Positions 29,336 through 37,667 of a stretch of 64,000 nucleotides of DNA are shown here, one piece after another (within the stretch, counting starts at the first letter, position 1; each line of letters opens with the position of its first letter). The notes under the pieces were generated by a model. That model saw nothing but the letters and a program-made list of their open reading frames with translations. It did not search any database and had not been told where the DNA came from. Source of the DNA: CAYLYP01 sp964387795 (GTDB lineage: Bacteria; Bacteroidota; Bacteroidia; Bacteroidales; UBA7960); NCBI GenBank assembly GCA_964387795.1, contig CAYLYP010000003.1:38168-102167 (forward strand), read 5' to 3'. A program made the position numbers and the translations under genes.

Positions 29336-30187
29336 TTAAAGTTCCAGACTAAGTTGAGTATCAGTATCCTTTAACGGATAGAAAACTCCAATTATCACAA
29401 ATGGATTTGGAGACCGTCTCCTGTGCCACTCGTTTGTTGTTCCTAAGAAAAAATAAATGTCATTTTTTTGAGTAAATGTGTCAAAATACTTTTGTTTGAC
29501 TTTTTCAACGGCTGCATCTTCATCGCCATTGGAATCTTTTAAACAATTCCAGAAAAGCTCACCAATTTCCCAATCCTCAATCATCATTTTACTTAGCTTA
29601 TTGTTTTCATCAATAAAGTCGTAGTAAAATTTGTAGGGTAATTTCCTTATTAATTCCCTTTTCTTTGATGATTCAGAAGTATTTTCAAAGTCAAGTTGCA
29701 ATTGTTGTAATTGTGCTTTCCATTCGGGTTTCCATTCCCTATCGTCCGGCACTGCCCTGAATTTTAAAATCTGCTTTGGTTTGAATGTTGCCAACGATTT
29801 ATTTGCCGGTTCCCTTGATTCTGCAATTAGTGTCTCAAGGTTGGTATAAACATTCTTTAAACAAATTTCCTTTCGTTCCTGCCAAAAGTTTTTTGTTCCC
29901 AAACTTTCAAAAACCTCCAAATCTTTGAATGAATAATCAACAGGGGAATAACTTTCGGGGCGAAAATCATCTTTGTTTCTTCTTTTCAAATTTAGTTCGA
30001 TCCAAGTGTATTTAAACTTGCGAAAGCTGCCTTTAATTTTCATACCCCGCATAAATTCCAACGGAACGGGATAAATACGTATCCATTCACCATTTTCCAA
30101 AATTCCGGCAGTACAAACCAATTCGTCGTAACTCCTTGATGGTAACGGATAGGTTGTAACTGTTATGAGAACTCGTAAACGGGGCAT
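29336..30187 (-). CDS. Conserved hypothetical partner of DUF488 protein
   Basis: A 283-aa soluble protein with no signal or membrane segment. It opens with a beta-rich stretch (RVLITVTTYPLPSRSYDELVCTAGILENG) and EWIRIYPVPLEF, then a charged helical part and an aromatic C-terminal block (NDIYFFLGTTNEWHRRRSPNPFVIIGVFYP). I recall similar proteins beside DUF488 genes but know no function. Its ATG overlaps the stop of the upstream DUF488 gene by one base (TAATG), so the two are translationally coupled. The pair is flanked by accessory repeats, suggesting transfer as a unit, possibly a defence module. Confidence 0.75.
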   Translation of the reverse strand: MPRLRVLITVTTYPLPSRSYDELVCTAGILENGEWIRIYPVPLEFMRGMKIKGSFRKFKYTWIELNLKRRNKDDFRPESYSPVDYSFKDLEVFESLGTKNFWQERKEICLKNVYTNLETLIAESREPANKSLATFKPKQILKFRAVPDDREWKPEWKAQLQQLQLDFENTSESSKKRELIRKLPYKFYYDFIDENNKLSKMMIEDWEIGELFWNCLKDSNGDEDAAVEKVKQKYFDTFTQKNDIYFFLGTTNEWHRRRSPNPFVIIGVFYPLKDTDTQLSLEL

Positions 30188-31071
30188 TAAATGTGTTGGA
30201 TTTCGTATTTAAAATTCGGGTTATTTTGAACAGATTCAGCTAAATGTTTGCGGTGGCATTGATGTATATTGGCTTCGAAACAAGTAATTGCCACACGTTT
30301 ATATTGATTGACCAATTCTATTAATTGTTCTTGTTGCTTTGTTGTTTCCTTCAACGTTGTTTTACAATATTGTGCAAACAACTTATCGTAATCGGCTTGT
30401 GTATTTAATTCCTGGCGACATTCCGAATCAATACCTAAATCGGAAATGTGCACATATTTAATATCAAGGTTTTCGCATGCATGGCTTAACTGGCTTTTAG
30501 AGAAACCATATTTCATACTTAACGAATTTTTGCGGACATCGCACAAAACTTTAACGTCGTAAATCAACAATTTATTCAAGTATTCTTCTAACGAAATGCC
30601 TTCATAACCTATTGTATAAAGTTTTGTTTCTATATTAATGGGAATGGTTTTAGAAACCTTTGCAAACTCATCTTTTGTTAAACAGTCCTTGGCGATTACA
30701 CTTTTTGTGGCGAAAAACGGAAAGTTTGTATATGTAAATTGAATAAGTTCCTGCGATGTTTTATTACCGTGTAAGTTTACAAGATTTTTCAAAGCCTGTA
30801 AATCTTTTTGCTTTAGCTGTACCACATAATCAGTATCATCAGTTTTCACCCATGCATTGTTGTCTTCGGAAACCATGTTGTATTTTATCATTGTCTTCAA
30901 ATCGGCATTTGCCTGAAACGAATAGCAACCATATTTATAGGGTACAAAATGAAACGATTTGTCAGCTTGTAAGCGGTTATATAAAAACAAAAGCTTTTGC
31001 AGCCTTAATTTTTCAAGCTTGTTATCGAATACCTGCAAGAGGCTTAATAATATTTTTCGTCTGTAATACAT
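30187..31071 (-). CDS. DUF488 protein with Panacea/DUF4065-like N-terminus
   Basis: A 294-aa protein. Residues about 5-90 (KLEKLRLQKLLFLYNR, FVPYKYGCYSFQANADL) resemble the Panacea/DUF4065 (SocA-like) antitoxin domain. The C-terminal half is DUF488 (LYTIGYEGISLEEYLNKL, VLCDVRKNSLSMKYGFSKSQL, YVHISDLG, ITCFEANIHQCHRKHLAE) with conserved Cys and His near the end. The start ATG at 31071 was chosen because a -7 box TATTTTTG lies at 31083-31076, only four bases upstream; a start at 31086 would lie upstream of that box. The mRNA may therefore be leaderless. Coupled to the 29336 gene. Confidence 0.8.
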   Translation of the reverse strand: MYYRRKILLSLLQVFDNKLEKLRLQKLLFLYNRLQADKSFHFVPYKYGCYSFQANADLKTMIKYNMVSEDNNAWVKTDDTDYVVQLKQKDLQALKNLVNLHGNKTSQELIQFTYTNFPFFATKSVIAKDCLTKDEFAKVSKTIPINIETKLYTIGYEGISLEEYLNKLLIYDVKVLCDVRKNSLSMKYGFSKSQLSHACENLDIKYVHISDLGIDSECRQELNTQADYDKLFAQYCKTTLKETTKQQEQLIELVNQYKRVAITCFEANIHQCHRKHLAESVQNNPNFKYEIQHI

Positions 31072-31075
31072 GCTA

Positions 31076-31083
31076 CAAAAATA
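31076..31083 (-). promoter_or_regulatory. -7 box immediately before DUF488 start
   Basis: TATTTTTG on the minus strand, four bases before the ATG. Expected transcription start would coincide with the start codon, implying a leaderless transcript. Confidence 0.5.
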
Positions 31084-31117
31084 CAAAAAAGTCGGAACTA
31101 TGATTTATTTGATTTTC

Positions 31118-31275
31118 ATCAAAAAAGCGATAAATAATAATGTTTTAGTTATCAAAGGGAATTGCTTTCTGAAAACCAGACCCTTCTCTTCCGAACTTTG
31201 AATACAATTACCCTCCCTTAACCTATCCATCCATCTGTACCAAAGCACCTATCCTTTCCCCTCATCTTTTGAATG
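31118..31275 (-). repeat. Truncated P repeat plus left half of hairpin H (copy 4)
   Basis: The P repeat is present up to TCGCTTTTTTGAT and then diverges into gene-specific sequence. The shared upstream block and the left arm of H (ACCAAAGCAC, about 31219) follow, but the right arm is missing. It fills the gap between the DUF488 gene and the second YhcG gene. Confidence 0.65.
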
Positions 31276-31411
31276 AGTAATAGTATAACTGAAATTTTAA
31301 AAGTATTTCTTACCATGCTTAACAATATTTTCAAATTGTTGAATTATAAATTCGTTCTTACAAACCTTGTGAAAGTTATTATAATTTTTTTCATTTCTTT
31401 TTTCTGCCAAT

Positions 31412-32461
31412 TTATTGCCTTCTCTCAATCAACTTTTTCAATGTTTCTTTTGAAGGCAAAATCGTTTGGTATTTAGTGGCAAAAAGCTGTTGGTTGTTGC
31501 TTGGCAATGTTAATTCCACCACAGCTTCGTTTTTGTACTTACAAATTACTATTCCGATGGTTGGATTTTCGTCTTCCTGCTTTACAAACCTATCATAGTA
31601 GTTCACGTACATTTGCATTTGCCCCATATCCTGATGTTTAAGTTTACCTATTTTCAAATCAATTAGTACAAAGCATCGAAGCAAACGGTTATAAAATACC
31701 AAATCAACAAAAAAATGTTCTTCATCAAAAGTAAACCTAACCTGACGTCCACCGAAAAAGAATCCTTTGCCCAGCTCAAGCATAAACATTTCTATTTGGT
31801 TTATAATGGCTGTTTCCAGTTCGGTTTCCGAATAAGTGGTTTCCTCCTTTATGCCCAAAAATTCAAGCACCAAAGGTTCTTTTATCAAATCATTTGGGTT
31901 CGCTACCAACTGCCCCTGGGTAGCAAGTTCAAGCACAGCCTTTTTGTCTTGGCTCAACAACAACCGCTCGTACAAGCCAGTGTTAAATTGTCGTTCCAGT
32001 TCTTTCAAAATCCATTGGTTGCGATAGGCTTCTATTTCGTAAAACTGCCTTTCGGTTTCATTGTTGATATGAAGTAAGAAAAGGTAATGAGACCAACTCA
32101 GGGGCAAGAGGTTTACCGTTTTTTGCTCATCAATAAAAATCCTCAAAACGTTTGAGGATTTTTGAAACACCTCGGAATTCCTCAACTCGTTCGAGGAATT
32201 TGCATACACCGTATAAAATAAACGCATACGCTCAAGGTTCTGAACGGAATACCCTTTGCCAAAATGGGCTGTAAGGTCGATAGAAACCTGTTTTAATAAC
32301 TCGGCACCGTACTCGGCACGCGACTCGCCTTTTTGCATGTCTTCCACCAACAAACGGCCAATGGAAAAATAAGTATGCACCATAGTGATGTTACTTACCC
32401 GTGCTACCTGTTGCCTCGCTTGCTCTATCAGCGATACTATTTTTTCGCTCAAATGGTTCAT
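31412..32461 (-). CDS. YhcG-family PD-(D/E)xK nuclease (DUF1016), copy 2
   Basis: About 349 aa from the ATG at 32461 (MNHLSEKIVSLIEQARQQV). The N-terminal helical domain has SIGRLLVEDMQKGESRAEYG and FGKGYSVQNLERMRLFY. The C-terminal nuclease core shows FFVDLVFYNRLLRCFVLIDLK followed by GQMQMYVNYYDR and NPTIGIVICK, i.e. D...DLK in place of the ExK of copy 1. The two DUF1016 proteins are only distantly similar, so they are separate acquisitions. The frame continues upstream without a stop into an HsdS tail (to 32650; a TTG at 32566 could also initiate), so an N-terminal extension is possible. Confidence 0.88.
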   Translation of the reverse strand: MNHLSEKIVSLIEQARQQVARVSNITMVHTYFSIGRLLVEDMQKGESRAEYGAELLKQVSIDLTAHFGKGYSVQNLERMRLFYTVYANSSNELRNSEVFQKSSNVLRIFIDEQKTVNLLPLSWSHYLFLLHINNETERQFYEIEAYRNQWILKELERQFNTGLYERLLLSQDKKAVLELATQGQLVANPNDLIKEPLVLEFLGIKEETTYSETELETAIINQIEMFMLELGKGFFFGGRQVRFTFDEEHFFVDLVFYNRLLRCFVLIDLKIGKLKHQDMGQMQMYVNYYDRFVKQEDENPTIGIVICKYKNEAVVELTLPSNNQQLFATKYQTILPSKETLKKLIERRQ

Positions 32462-32650
32462 GCCATCAAATTTAGCATATTTTAATTTTCCTGTTACTAC
32501 TTCCGAAATTAAAGTGGTTCTAAATTCTTGTAAAAGGCCAATTTGTTGGTTGAATTTTTCAATCAATAGATTACTATTATTTGATTCATTTACAATATAT
32601 GTCGCAATTGCATCTTGTTCAATTTTAGGAACATCAAAGCATATAAATTT
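32462..32650 (-). pseudogene. C-terminal remnant of a type I restriction specificity subunit (hsdS)
   Basis: In frame with the following YhcG gene, the minus strand encodes FDVPKIEQDAIATYIV, then LIEKFNQQIGLLQEFRTTLI and SEVVTGKLKYAKFDG. This is the hallmark C-terminal coiled-coil and LISEVVTGK ending of HsdS proteins. A stop at 32653-32651 precedes it, there is no ATG, and the target-recognition domains are absent. The natural HsdS stop is lost, so the remnant reads directly into the DUF1016 frame. Confidence 0.75.
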
Positions 32651-32811
32651 CTAAGAAGCGAAAGAGAAACAAAATCTTATACGCTTCCTCTTGATTCGAT
32701 TTCAAATTGATTTTTACAACTTCCGGGTCAATGAAAAATTTTATGTATTTACCATTACAATTATAGGGAGAATGATTGCAAACCTTACTTATTCTATTCC
32801 CTGTTCCCCTC

Positions 32812-32857
32812 CACAAAAATATCAAAAAAGCGATAGATATTAATGTTTTAACATAAA
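32812..32857 (-). promoter_or_regulatory. Promoter-like repeat P upstream of hsdS tail/YhcG
   Basis: Minus strand TATTTTTG at 32821-32814 after TCGCTTTTTTGA, followed by GTGGAGGGGAACAGGGAATA, the same downstream extension as the copy at 59663. Points toward the hsdS remnant and YhcG copy 2. Confidence 0.65.
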
Positions 32858-32940
32858 ATGTTTTGTATGATAAGGGATGAATAGGGAATAAGATGTATTG
32901 ACAATGTCAGGCTGCTAAGGGTATTGCATTTTGATTTACA

Positions 32941-33425
32941 TTGGAATGCTTTGGTAAACATCTTTACATCCATACCAACAAAAAACACCCCTTAAAACCG
33001 GATACCACCTTGATATCATGTTGGTATTCAAAATTCCAGGTTCATGAAAGGATGATGCCTATTCCTGATGGTTTTGCCATAAAATCAGATATACATACCA
33101 TCGTTAAAAAAATGACCTGGTACAAATTGTAATTGGCAAGCAATCAAACCGTACATGTGGAGACGCACGGACATACGTGTGGAGACGCACGGACATACGT
33201 GTAGAGACGCACGGCCGTGCATGTAGAGACGCACGGCCGTGCGTCTCTACGTGGGACATATTAATAATCAGCCGTTTGAAACCAGGCTGTGTCAATTTTA
33301 CGAACAAAATATTACCATCCCCATACCTTCTCCACTATCCACATGGACGATACTGAACCTGATAAGACCTTGGTATATCCTTGGTAATACCGTGACCTAT
33401 CCATGATATTGAAAACCAGTTTATT
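32941..33425 (-). repeat. 480-bp inverted repeat element, copy A
   Basis: Matches 59045-59545 in reverse orientation with roughly three-quarters identity by eye. Shared blocks include CTTAAAACCGGA, CATGAAAGGATGA, TTTGCCATAAAA, ACATACCATCG and CACATGGACGATACTGAACC. Non-coding as far as I can see. The centre is replaced by a palindrome-rich tandem array. Confidence 0.7.
33153..33250. repeat. 22-bp tandem repeat ending in a 28-bp perfect palindrome
   Basis: Units at 33153, 33171, 33193 and 33215 share GAGACGCACGG with a variable flank (ACATACGTGT / CCGTGCATGT). The last unit closes the 28-bp palindrome at 33223-33250 (GTAGAGACGCACGG and its reverse complement), a palindrome class widespread in bacterial genomes. 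Confidence 0.85.
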
Positions 33426-33740
33426 AAGTGATTTTCTTTAACATTTAATAAGTTAATTTTAACGTTTATTTGCAATTGTTAAATTGTATATCATTGAATA
33501 CCTGCCATATACAACATTCTTTATTTGTTAATAAATGTAAAACGGTTTTTGTCTATCACAATGATTTCTCATCATCCCACCAAAGCTTGACCTTAATCTG
33601 TAATCCCCAATTTAAATCCATATATCCCAATTCATTAAATCATAGACTCTCCATTTGTATTTCAAAAATCGTAAATCGTAAATCGTAGATTGTCAATCCC
33701 TTAATCGTAAATCGCAAATATCATCTTAAGGCTTGAACAG

Positions 33741-33838
33741 GATTTTAAACGGACTTAAACCGGGCTTGAGCCGCTTTCAACCCGGCTCAAACCCGCCTCA
33801 AACCCGCCTCAACCCCGGCTCAACCCCGGCTCAACCCT
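33741..33838. repeat. GC-rich decamer-like tandem repeat
   Basis: After a block shared with 24391-24430, about seven copies of an AACCC(G)(G/C)CTCA unit follow (CCCGGCTCAAACCCGCCTCA and variants). The composition is far more GC-rich than the surroundings. The rest of the 33426-33917 gap shows no gene. Confidence 0.75.
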
Positions 33839-33917
33839 TAACATGGTATTAAGAAATGATGTTCTTTTTATCTGGAAGGAGCAAACATTTTAATGGTCGA
33901 AACCAAGCTGATCATAT

Positions 33918-33953
33918 AAAAAAAAGGGGCACAACATTTTGTGCCCCTTTTTT
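33918..33953 (-). terminator. Rho-independent terminator of the beta-barrel gene
   Basis: Perfect stem GGGGCACAA / TTGTGCCCC with a 4-nt loop, extended by A/T tracts on both sides. Located 19 nt after the stop of the 33972 gene; works in both directions. Confidence 0.9.
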
Positions 33954-33971
33954 GCATGATAAGTCTTAATA

Positions 33972-34676
33972 CTAAAACTTCCTATATATCCCTAAGCGCC
34001 AATATTCAGGGCGCAAAGTAAAATAAAACCTTCTCTCTTTTTCATCTTCGTTGGTCGAAACTTTCCTTGAATCATAGTTAAGTGCATTTACGCTAAGCAT
34101 TAAACCAAAATCACGGTTAATCTGATAGAAAATCACAGGGCTTAAACCGCCCCCAAAAAGATGTGAATATGAAGCAGTGGCACTTGAATCCCTTGCAACA
34201 TCAACGCTCTTTCTGATATACGATTTATCGTCACGGTATTGATAGCGGCCTACTGCATTGATGCCAACTGCAAACCTTTTGTTGATTTCATATTTGTATT
34301 GAAAAAACAAATATGGGCTAAAGGCCAAATACCTGTTCTGAAGGTCTAAAGGAAGATAATAGCTCCCACAGGTATCACAATCAGCAAAGTCAGGTAACTG
34401 GTCCATGGATGAATATTCGAGCGACAAGCCAAGCCCGAAGCTAAACATATCATCTGCAATATAAGCAACGCTAAAATCTGTTGCCCCCAGGAGCTGGTCC
34501 CTGAACACCTTGTGCGTACCTTTAGGATTGGCACTCCAGACCTTCATATTTGCATTATTAAGATAAACGCCCCCAAAACCAGCAGTAAAATAAAAGTCTT
34601 TCTCAACATACATCTGGGCTTTTGCACTTATTGCCCCAATAATAAGTAATGTAAAAACAAGAATCGTCCTTTTCAT
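33972..34676 (-). CDS. Outer-membrane beta-barrel protein
   Basis: A 234-aa protein with a signal peptide (LVFTLLIIGAISAKA, cleavage near residue 20). Alternating hydrophobic/aromatic strands follow (FYFTAGFGGVYL, DMFSFGLGLSLEYS, LAFSPYLFFQYKYEI, GLMLSVNALNY) and a C-terminal aromatic strand RPEYWRLGIYRKF ending in Phe, as in OmpA/porin-like barrels. No catalytic motif. Single-gene unit with its own strong terminator. Ligand or role unknown. Confidence 0.85.
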   Translation of the reverse strand: MKRTILVFTLLIIGAISAKAQMYVEKDFYFTAGFGGVYLNNANMKVWSANPKGTHKVFRDQLLGATDFSVAYIADDMFSFGLGLSLEYSSMDQLPDFADCDTCGSYYLPLDLQNRYLAFSPYLFFQYKYEINKRFAVGINAVGRYQYRDDKSYIRKSVDVARDSSATASYSHLFGGGLSPVIFYQINRDFGLMLSVNALNYDSRKVSTNEDEKERRFYFTLRPEYWRLGIYRKF

Positions 34677-34857
34677 TGTGTTTTATTTGATTATTTTTTG
34701 TTTTCCCTGCCTTTTAACATCCGGATTTCACTTTAGATCCCTATAAATCACAGGAAAAATCTTTTGTCCGGACAGTTTTATTAACGCAGCGAAATTAAAA
34801 ATATTTCAACACATATTGATTATTTCTTTTGTCCTAATTTTTTTAATGAGATATTTA

Positions 34858-35037
34858 GGTCTTGTTGAAAACGCATTTCAGATATCAGATGCGGTGCGAC
34901 TTGGCGAAACTAAATGTAAAAAACAAAGCGTAATTATAATAACTCAGTGGGTAATAAATCCTTATGCCATTAATGATAAAAAGGCATTTAAAACAACAGA
35001 CATCCAGATTTTTAAGTGTCTTTCAGCAAGCTTTATC
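34858..35037 (+). mobile_element. Diverged relative of the 225-bp MITE
   Basis: Left end GGTCTTGTTGAAAA and right end TTTCAGCAAGC resemble the MITE ends, and the interior keeps ATCAGATGCGG...CTTGGCGAAA. It is shorter (about 180 bp), with no clear target duplication. The right end touches the stop of the 35033 gene. A 74-codon frame across it is not a gene. Confidence 0.6.
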
Positions 35038-36325
35038 TGATTATGCTATCGAACAGATTATATTTTTTTAATTGCATCTTTACCTCTATAGAATCTCTTT
35101 TTATACATACATTTATTATTGAATCCTCATTTTCCCATAAGCGATACTCATTTCTGTATATTTCGCATAAAACAGATTGAGGCAATCCAGAGATCTTTAC
35201 ATCATTTATTGACATTATTTCATCGCCCACACAAATTCCCTCTTTCTCAATTTCTGAATTTTCAAAAATACTTCCAACGTATAGCTTATCATTCCTTACA
35301 AAATAATTAAACCCAAACGAATAATCCTCAACTTTAAATGGTTGGTTGTTTAATACGATGCCAATTCGCTTGTTTTTATAATCTAAGGTTATGTTATATT
35401 GATTTAAGTACCTATTTCCAATAATTCCGGTAAAATTCTTTTCTGCTGTGTTATTAATTATAATGTTTACATCATCCGTTTTTTCAAGTCCTTTAATAAC
35501 AAAGACAGATGCTTTATAAATCAAAGATTTATAGGGAGCCTGCGTTTCCCCTCTAATATACATAGAAGGGATAGAGGTAAGTTTCTCAATACGGGCACTG
35601 TCTTTCTCAGCAAATTGAGAATAAAGAGAGGGCGAATAAAGGGAGATTCCACTGCTGCTACCTGTATCAAAAAAAAGATCAATGTCTATATTGCCATTTA
35701 AAACTGCTTGTATTATTGGGGTTTCTTGTTTGTCTGTGCGGTATTTGATCCATTTGACAGCATTATAATTTGATAATTTTTCTACCTGGTCCGTAATAGT
35801 TATTTTTTTATTCAAATAATCTATTTGAAAACAGCAACTTTCCAATACATTGCAACCAAGAATCCCATAAGGGGAAACACAATTTAGCATTTCCCACTTT
35901 TTATTATCAAGACTCATCGATCCAACATCTTTAAACTTTACATTTCCAATTGATAAACCATTTAAAATATAAAGTTTATTGTGAAACGCATTTGATGTGT
36001 CATTTTTATTATTTGAAGAAAAAAGCTTATAGTCATCTTTGGTCAAATCATTTATTAAGGAATCCGACACTATCGTAGTTGAACCTGTGTCGAATATGAA
36101 AGGATAAACTTTATTGCTACCTTCAACTTTGACATTTATCAAAATCCAGTTATTCACATACTCGAAATCCACAACCTCCACAAATTGATCATTCACAAGA
36201 TTACAACCGGTCAATGCTGATTTAAGTTTGTTCACAAGGTAAAAATATCCAAACCCACAAATTAAGGCAATTGAAATAACAACCAAAGCAATAATCTTAA
36301 TGGCTTTTTTGCTCCCGCTTTTCAT
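35033..36325 (-). CDS. Membrane-anchored aspartyl protease-like protein with PDZ domain
   Basis: A 430-aa protein with one N-terminal transmembrane helix (residues 8-30). There are two retropepsin/pepsin-type lobes: FDTGS at 78-82 (Asp79) with YGILGCNVL at 153-161, and FDTGS at 219-223 (Asp220) with TGIIGNRYL at 299-307. The hydrophobic-Ile-Gly loops are the usual partner of each active-site Asp. A PDZ-like domain follows (LYVGSIFENSEIEKEGICVG, DEIMSIND). Both lobes in one chain suggest a complete bilobal enzyme. Periplasm-facing protein quality control or peptide sensing is an inference. Confidence 0.85.
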   Translation of the reverse strand: MKSGSKKAIKIIALVVISIALICGFGYFYLVNKLKSALTGCNLVNDQFVEVVDFEYVNNWILINVKVEGSNKVYPFIFDTGSTTIVSDSLINDLTKDDYKLFSSNNKNDTSNAFHNKLYILNGLSIGNVKFKDVGSMSLDNKKWEMLNCVSPYGILGCNVLESCCFQIDYLNKKITITDQVEKLSNYNAVKWIKYRTDKQETPIIQAVLNGNIDIDLFFDTGSSSGISLYSPSLYSQFAEKDSARIEKLTSIPSMYIRGETQAPYKSLIYKASVFVIKGLEKTDDVNIIINNTAEKNFTGIIGNRYLNQYNITLDYKNKRIGIVLNNQPFKVEDYSFGFNYFVRNDKLYVGSIFENSEIEKEGICVGDEIMSINDVKISGLPQSVLCEIYRNEYRLWENEDSIINVCIKRDSIEVKMQLKKYNLFDSIIR

Positions 36326-36504
36326 ATTCTGATATTTTTAAATGCACCAAAAGGTCGGAATAAACTTAGTAAAGTCTTCAATCCTATCTTAAGTGTTTTT
36401 TAAGAAACTTTAGTTTAGCCTTTATTTCATGCGTTCAAAAATAATACTTTTTGTGACTTATTTATATTTTTTCAAATATATTTTAGCAATAAATATTTTA
36501 TTGA

Positions 36505-36690
36505 TTAAGGTCGGATGGAACTCCATGTTTGCAATTTAGAAAGGGGACTTCGACAGGCTCAGTCACCTTTTTCGACTAGCCCAGTCACCTTTTTCGACAG
36601 GCTCAGTCACCTTTCCAGAGCTTGCAGGTGCTACGGTGGCTTCGGCAAGCTCAGCCACCGTATTTGGTTCGCAAACATGCTGGGTTTATA
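36505..36690. repeat. Leader repeat interrupted by REP palindromes
   Basis: Outer parts AAGGTCGGATGGAACTCCATGTTTGC and TTCGCAAACATG match the leader family. Between them lie three TCGACAGGCTCAGTCACCTT-like units and the palindrome CGGTGGCTT...AGCCACCG at 36634-36660. Confidence 0.75.
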
Positions 36691-36741
36691 ATAAAACCTT
36701 TATTAACGATTTGCACATAGATGTACCACCCAATTTACTTA

Positions 36742-36966
36742 GGGTCTGCTGAAAAACACTTAACAAGCAGGATGCTTATCTTTTACAATGTTATTTTAAC
36801 ATATAATGTGCATGGATTTATTACCTTCAGTGCTAATATGTTTGCATCTTGTTTTCGTTAGTCTTTAAGGCATCATCTGCTTCGTTGCCATCGGCTCATA
36901 GTATTATTATACAATTTCGCCTTGTCGCCTCACATCTGATACCTTAAAGACTTTTTCAGCAGACCC
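36742..36966 (-). mobile_element. MITE copy 3 (225 bp)
   Basis: Reverse-orientation copy with ends GGGTCTGCTGAAAAA and TTTTTCAGCAGACCC, exactly 225 bp. Flanks TACTTA / TGCCTA match in four of six positions, so the target duplication is decayed or absent. The remaining bases to 37240 hold no gene. Confidence 0.85.
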
Positions 36967-37240
36967 TGCCTATTGGCCTTTTGGGCATAATTTCAAACGA
37001 TAAAAACTACTTTCACTGACAATAAACCAAATATTGAGTATCATACATAACATAATCCGGACTTTTTGTCTATAAGCATAAATATTTTAAGACAAAAAAC
37101 ACTCTTTCAATCCTTACTTTTGGCAAAGAAATAAATTGATTTATTCTTTAGCAACATCAATAAGCGAATCATTTAAAAGTCAGATAAAATATTCATGAAA
37201 GCAGGACAATTTTCATCCAGCCGACTGTATTTTTATACTG

Positions 37241-37663
37241 TTATGAATACTTTTCTTTAAGAAAACCAATCGTTGAGATGATAAGCTTTTGAAGCACCTC
37301 CTGATTGATATCACTTAGCTTTTTAACATAAATGCAGGCCTTGCCCATTTTAAACTTGCCCAAATCCTTTAGTAAGTCATCCTGACCAGGACTACCGTTA
37401 TACACATACAAAGAAATTGCAGCTTTACGGGGCGAAAAACCCACAAGAGGCCAATCCCCCTCCTGTCGGCTCCTCTCTGATTTGTAATGATAGCTGCCAA
37501 AACCTATCATGGTTGCCCCCCACATTTTAGGTTCATATCCTGTGCAATCCTGCATGATTTTAAGTATCTCGAAGCTGTCGTTTTTCTTTTGTTCTGTATC
37601 TGCAAATTCGTTGATAAACGCTATTACATTTGCATCTGTTTGTTTGGTTTTTAGTTCTGCCAT
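37241..37663 (-). CDS. DUF1801 domain protein
   Basis: A 140-aa cytoplasmic protein of the DUF1801 (YdhG-like) family. Recognised by the motif EPKMWGATMIGFGSYHYK, VGFSPRKAAISLY and LGKFKMGKACIYVKKLSDI. The fold is related to frataxin/YjbR-like proteins; no enzyme activity is established. Four nt downstream of the DUF2200 gene, with the YciI-like gene upstream, so a three-gene operon of small conserved proteins. Confidence 0.9.
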   Translation of the reverse strand: MAELKTKQTDANVIAFINEFADTEQKKNDSFEILKIMQDCTGYEPKMWGATMIGFGSYHYKSERSRQEGDWPLVGFSPRKAAISLYVYNGSPGQDDLLKDLGKFKMGKACIYVKKLSDINQEVLQKLIISTIGFLKEKYS

Positions 37664-37667
37664 AGGT

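Noticed and set aside
32634..32825. 63-codon minus-strand frame (KYIKFFIDPEVVKINL...) upstream of the hsdS tail
   Set aside because: Could be a further frameshifted piece of the same decayed gene, but I could not match it to HsdS and it begins inside the P repeat, so no call is made.
33153..33250. Short regularly spaced repeats that could suggest a CRISPR array
   Set aside because: The units are contiguous 22-mers with near-identical flanks, no unique spacers, and end in a palindrome; no cas genes nearby.
34816..35040. 74-codon plus-strand frame
   Set aside because: It spans a diverged MITE and has no protein features.
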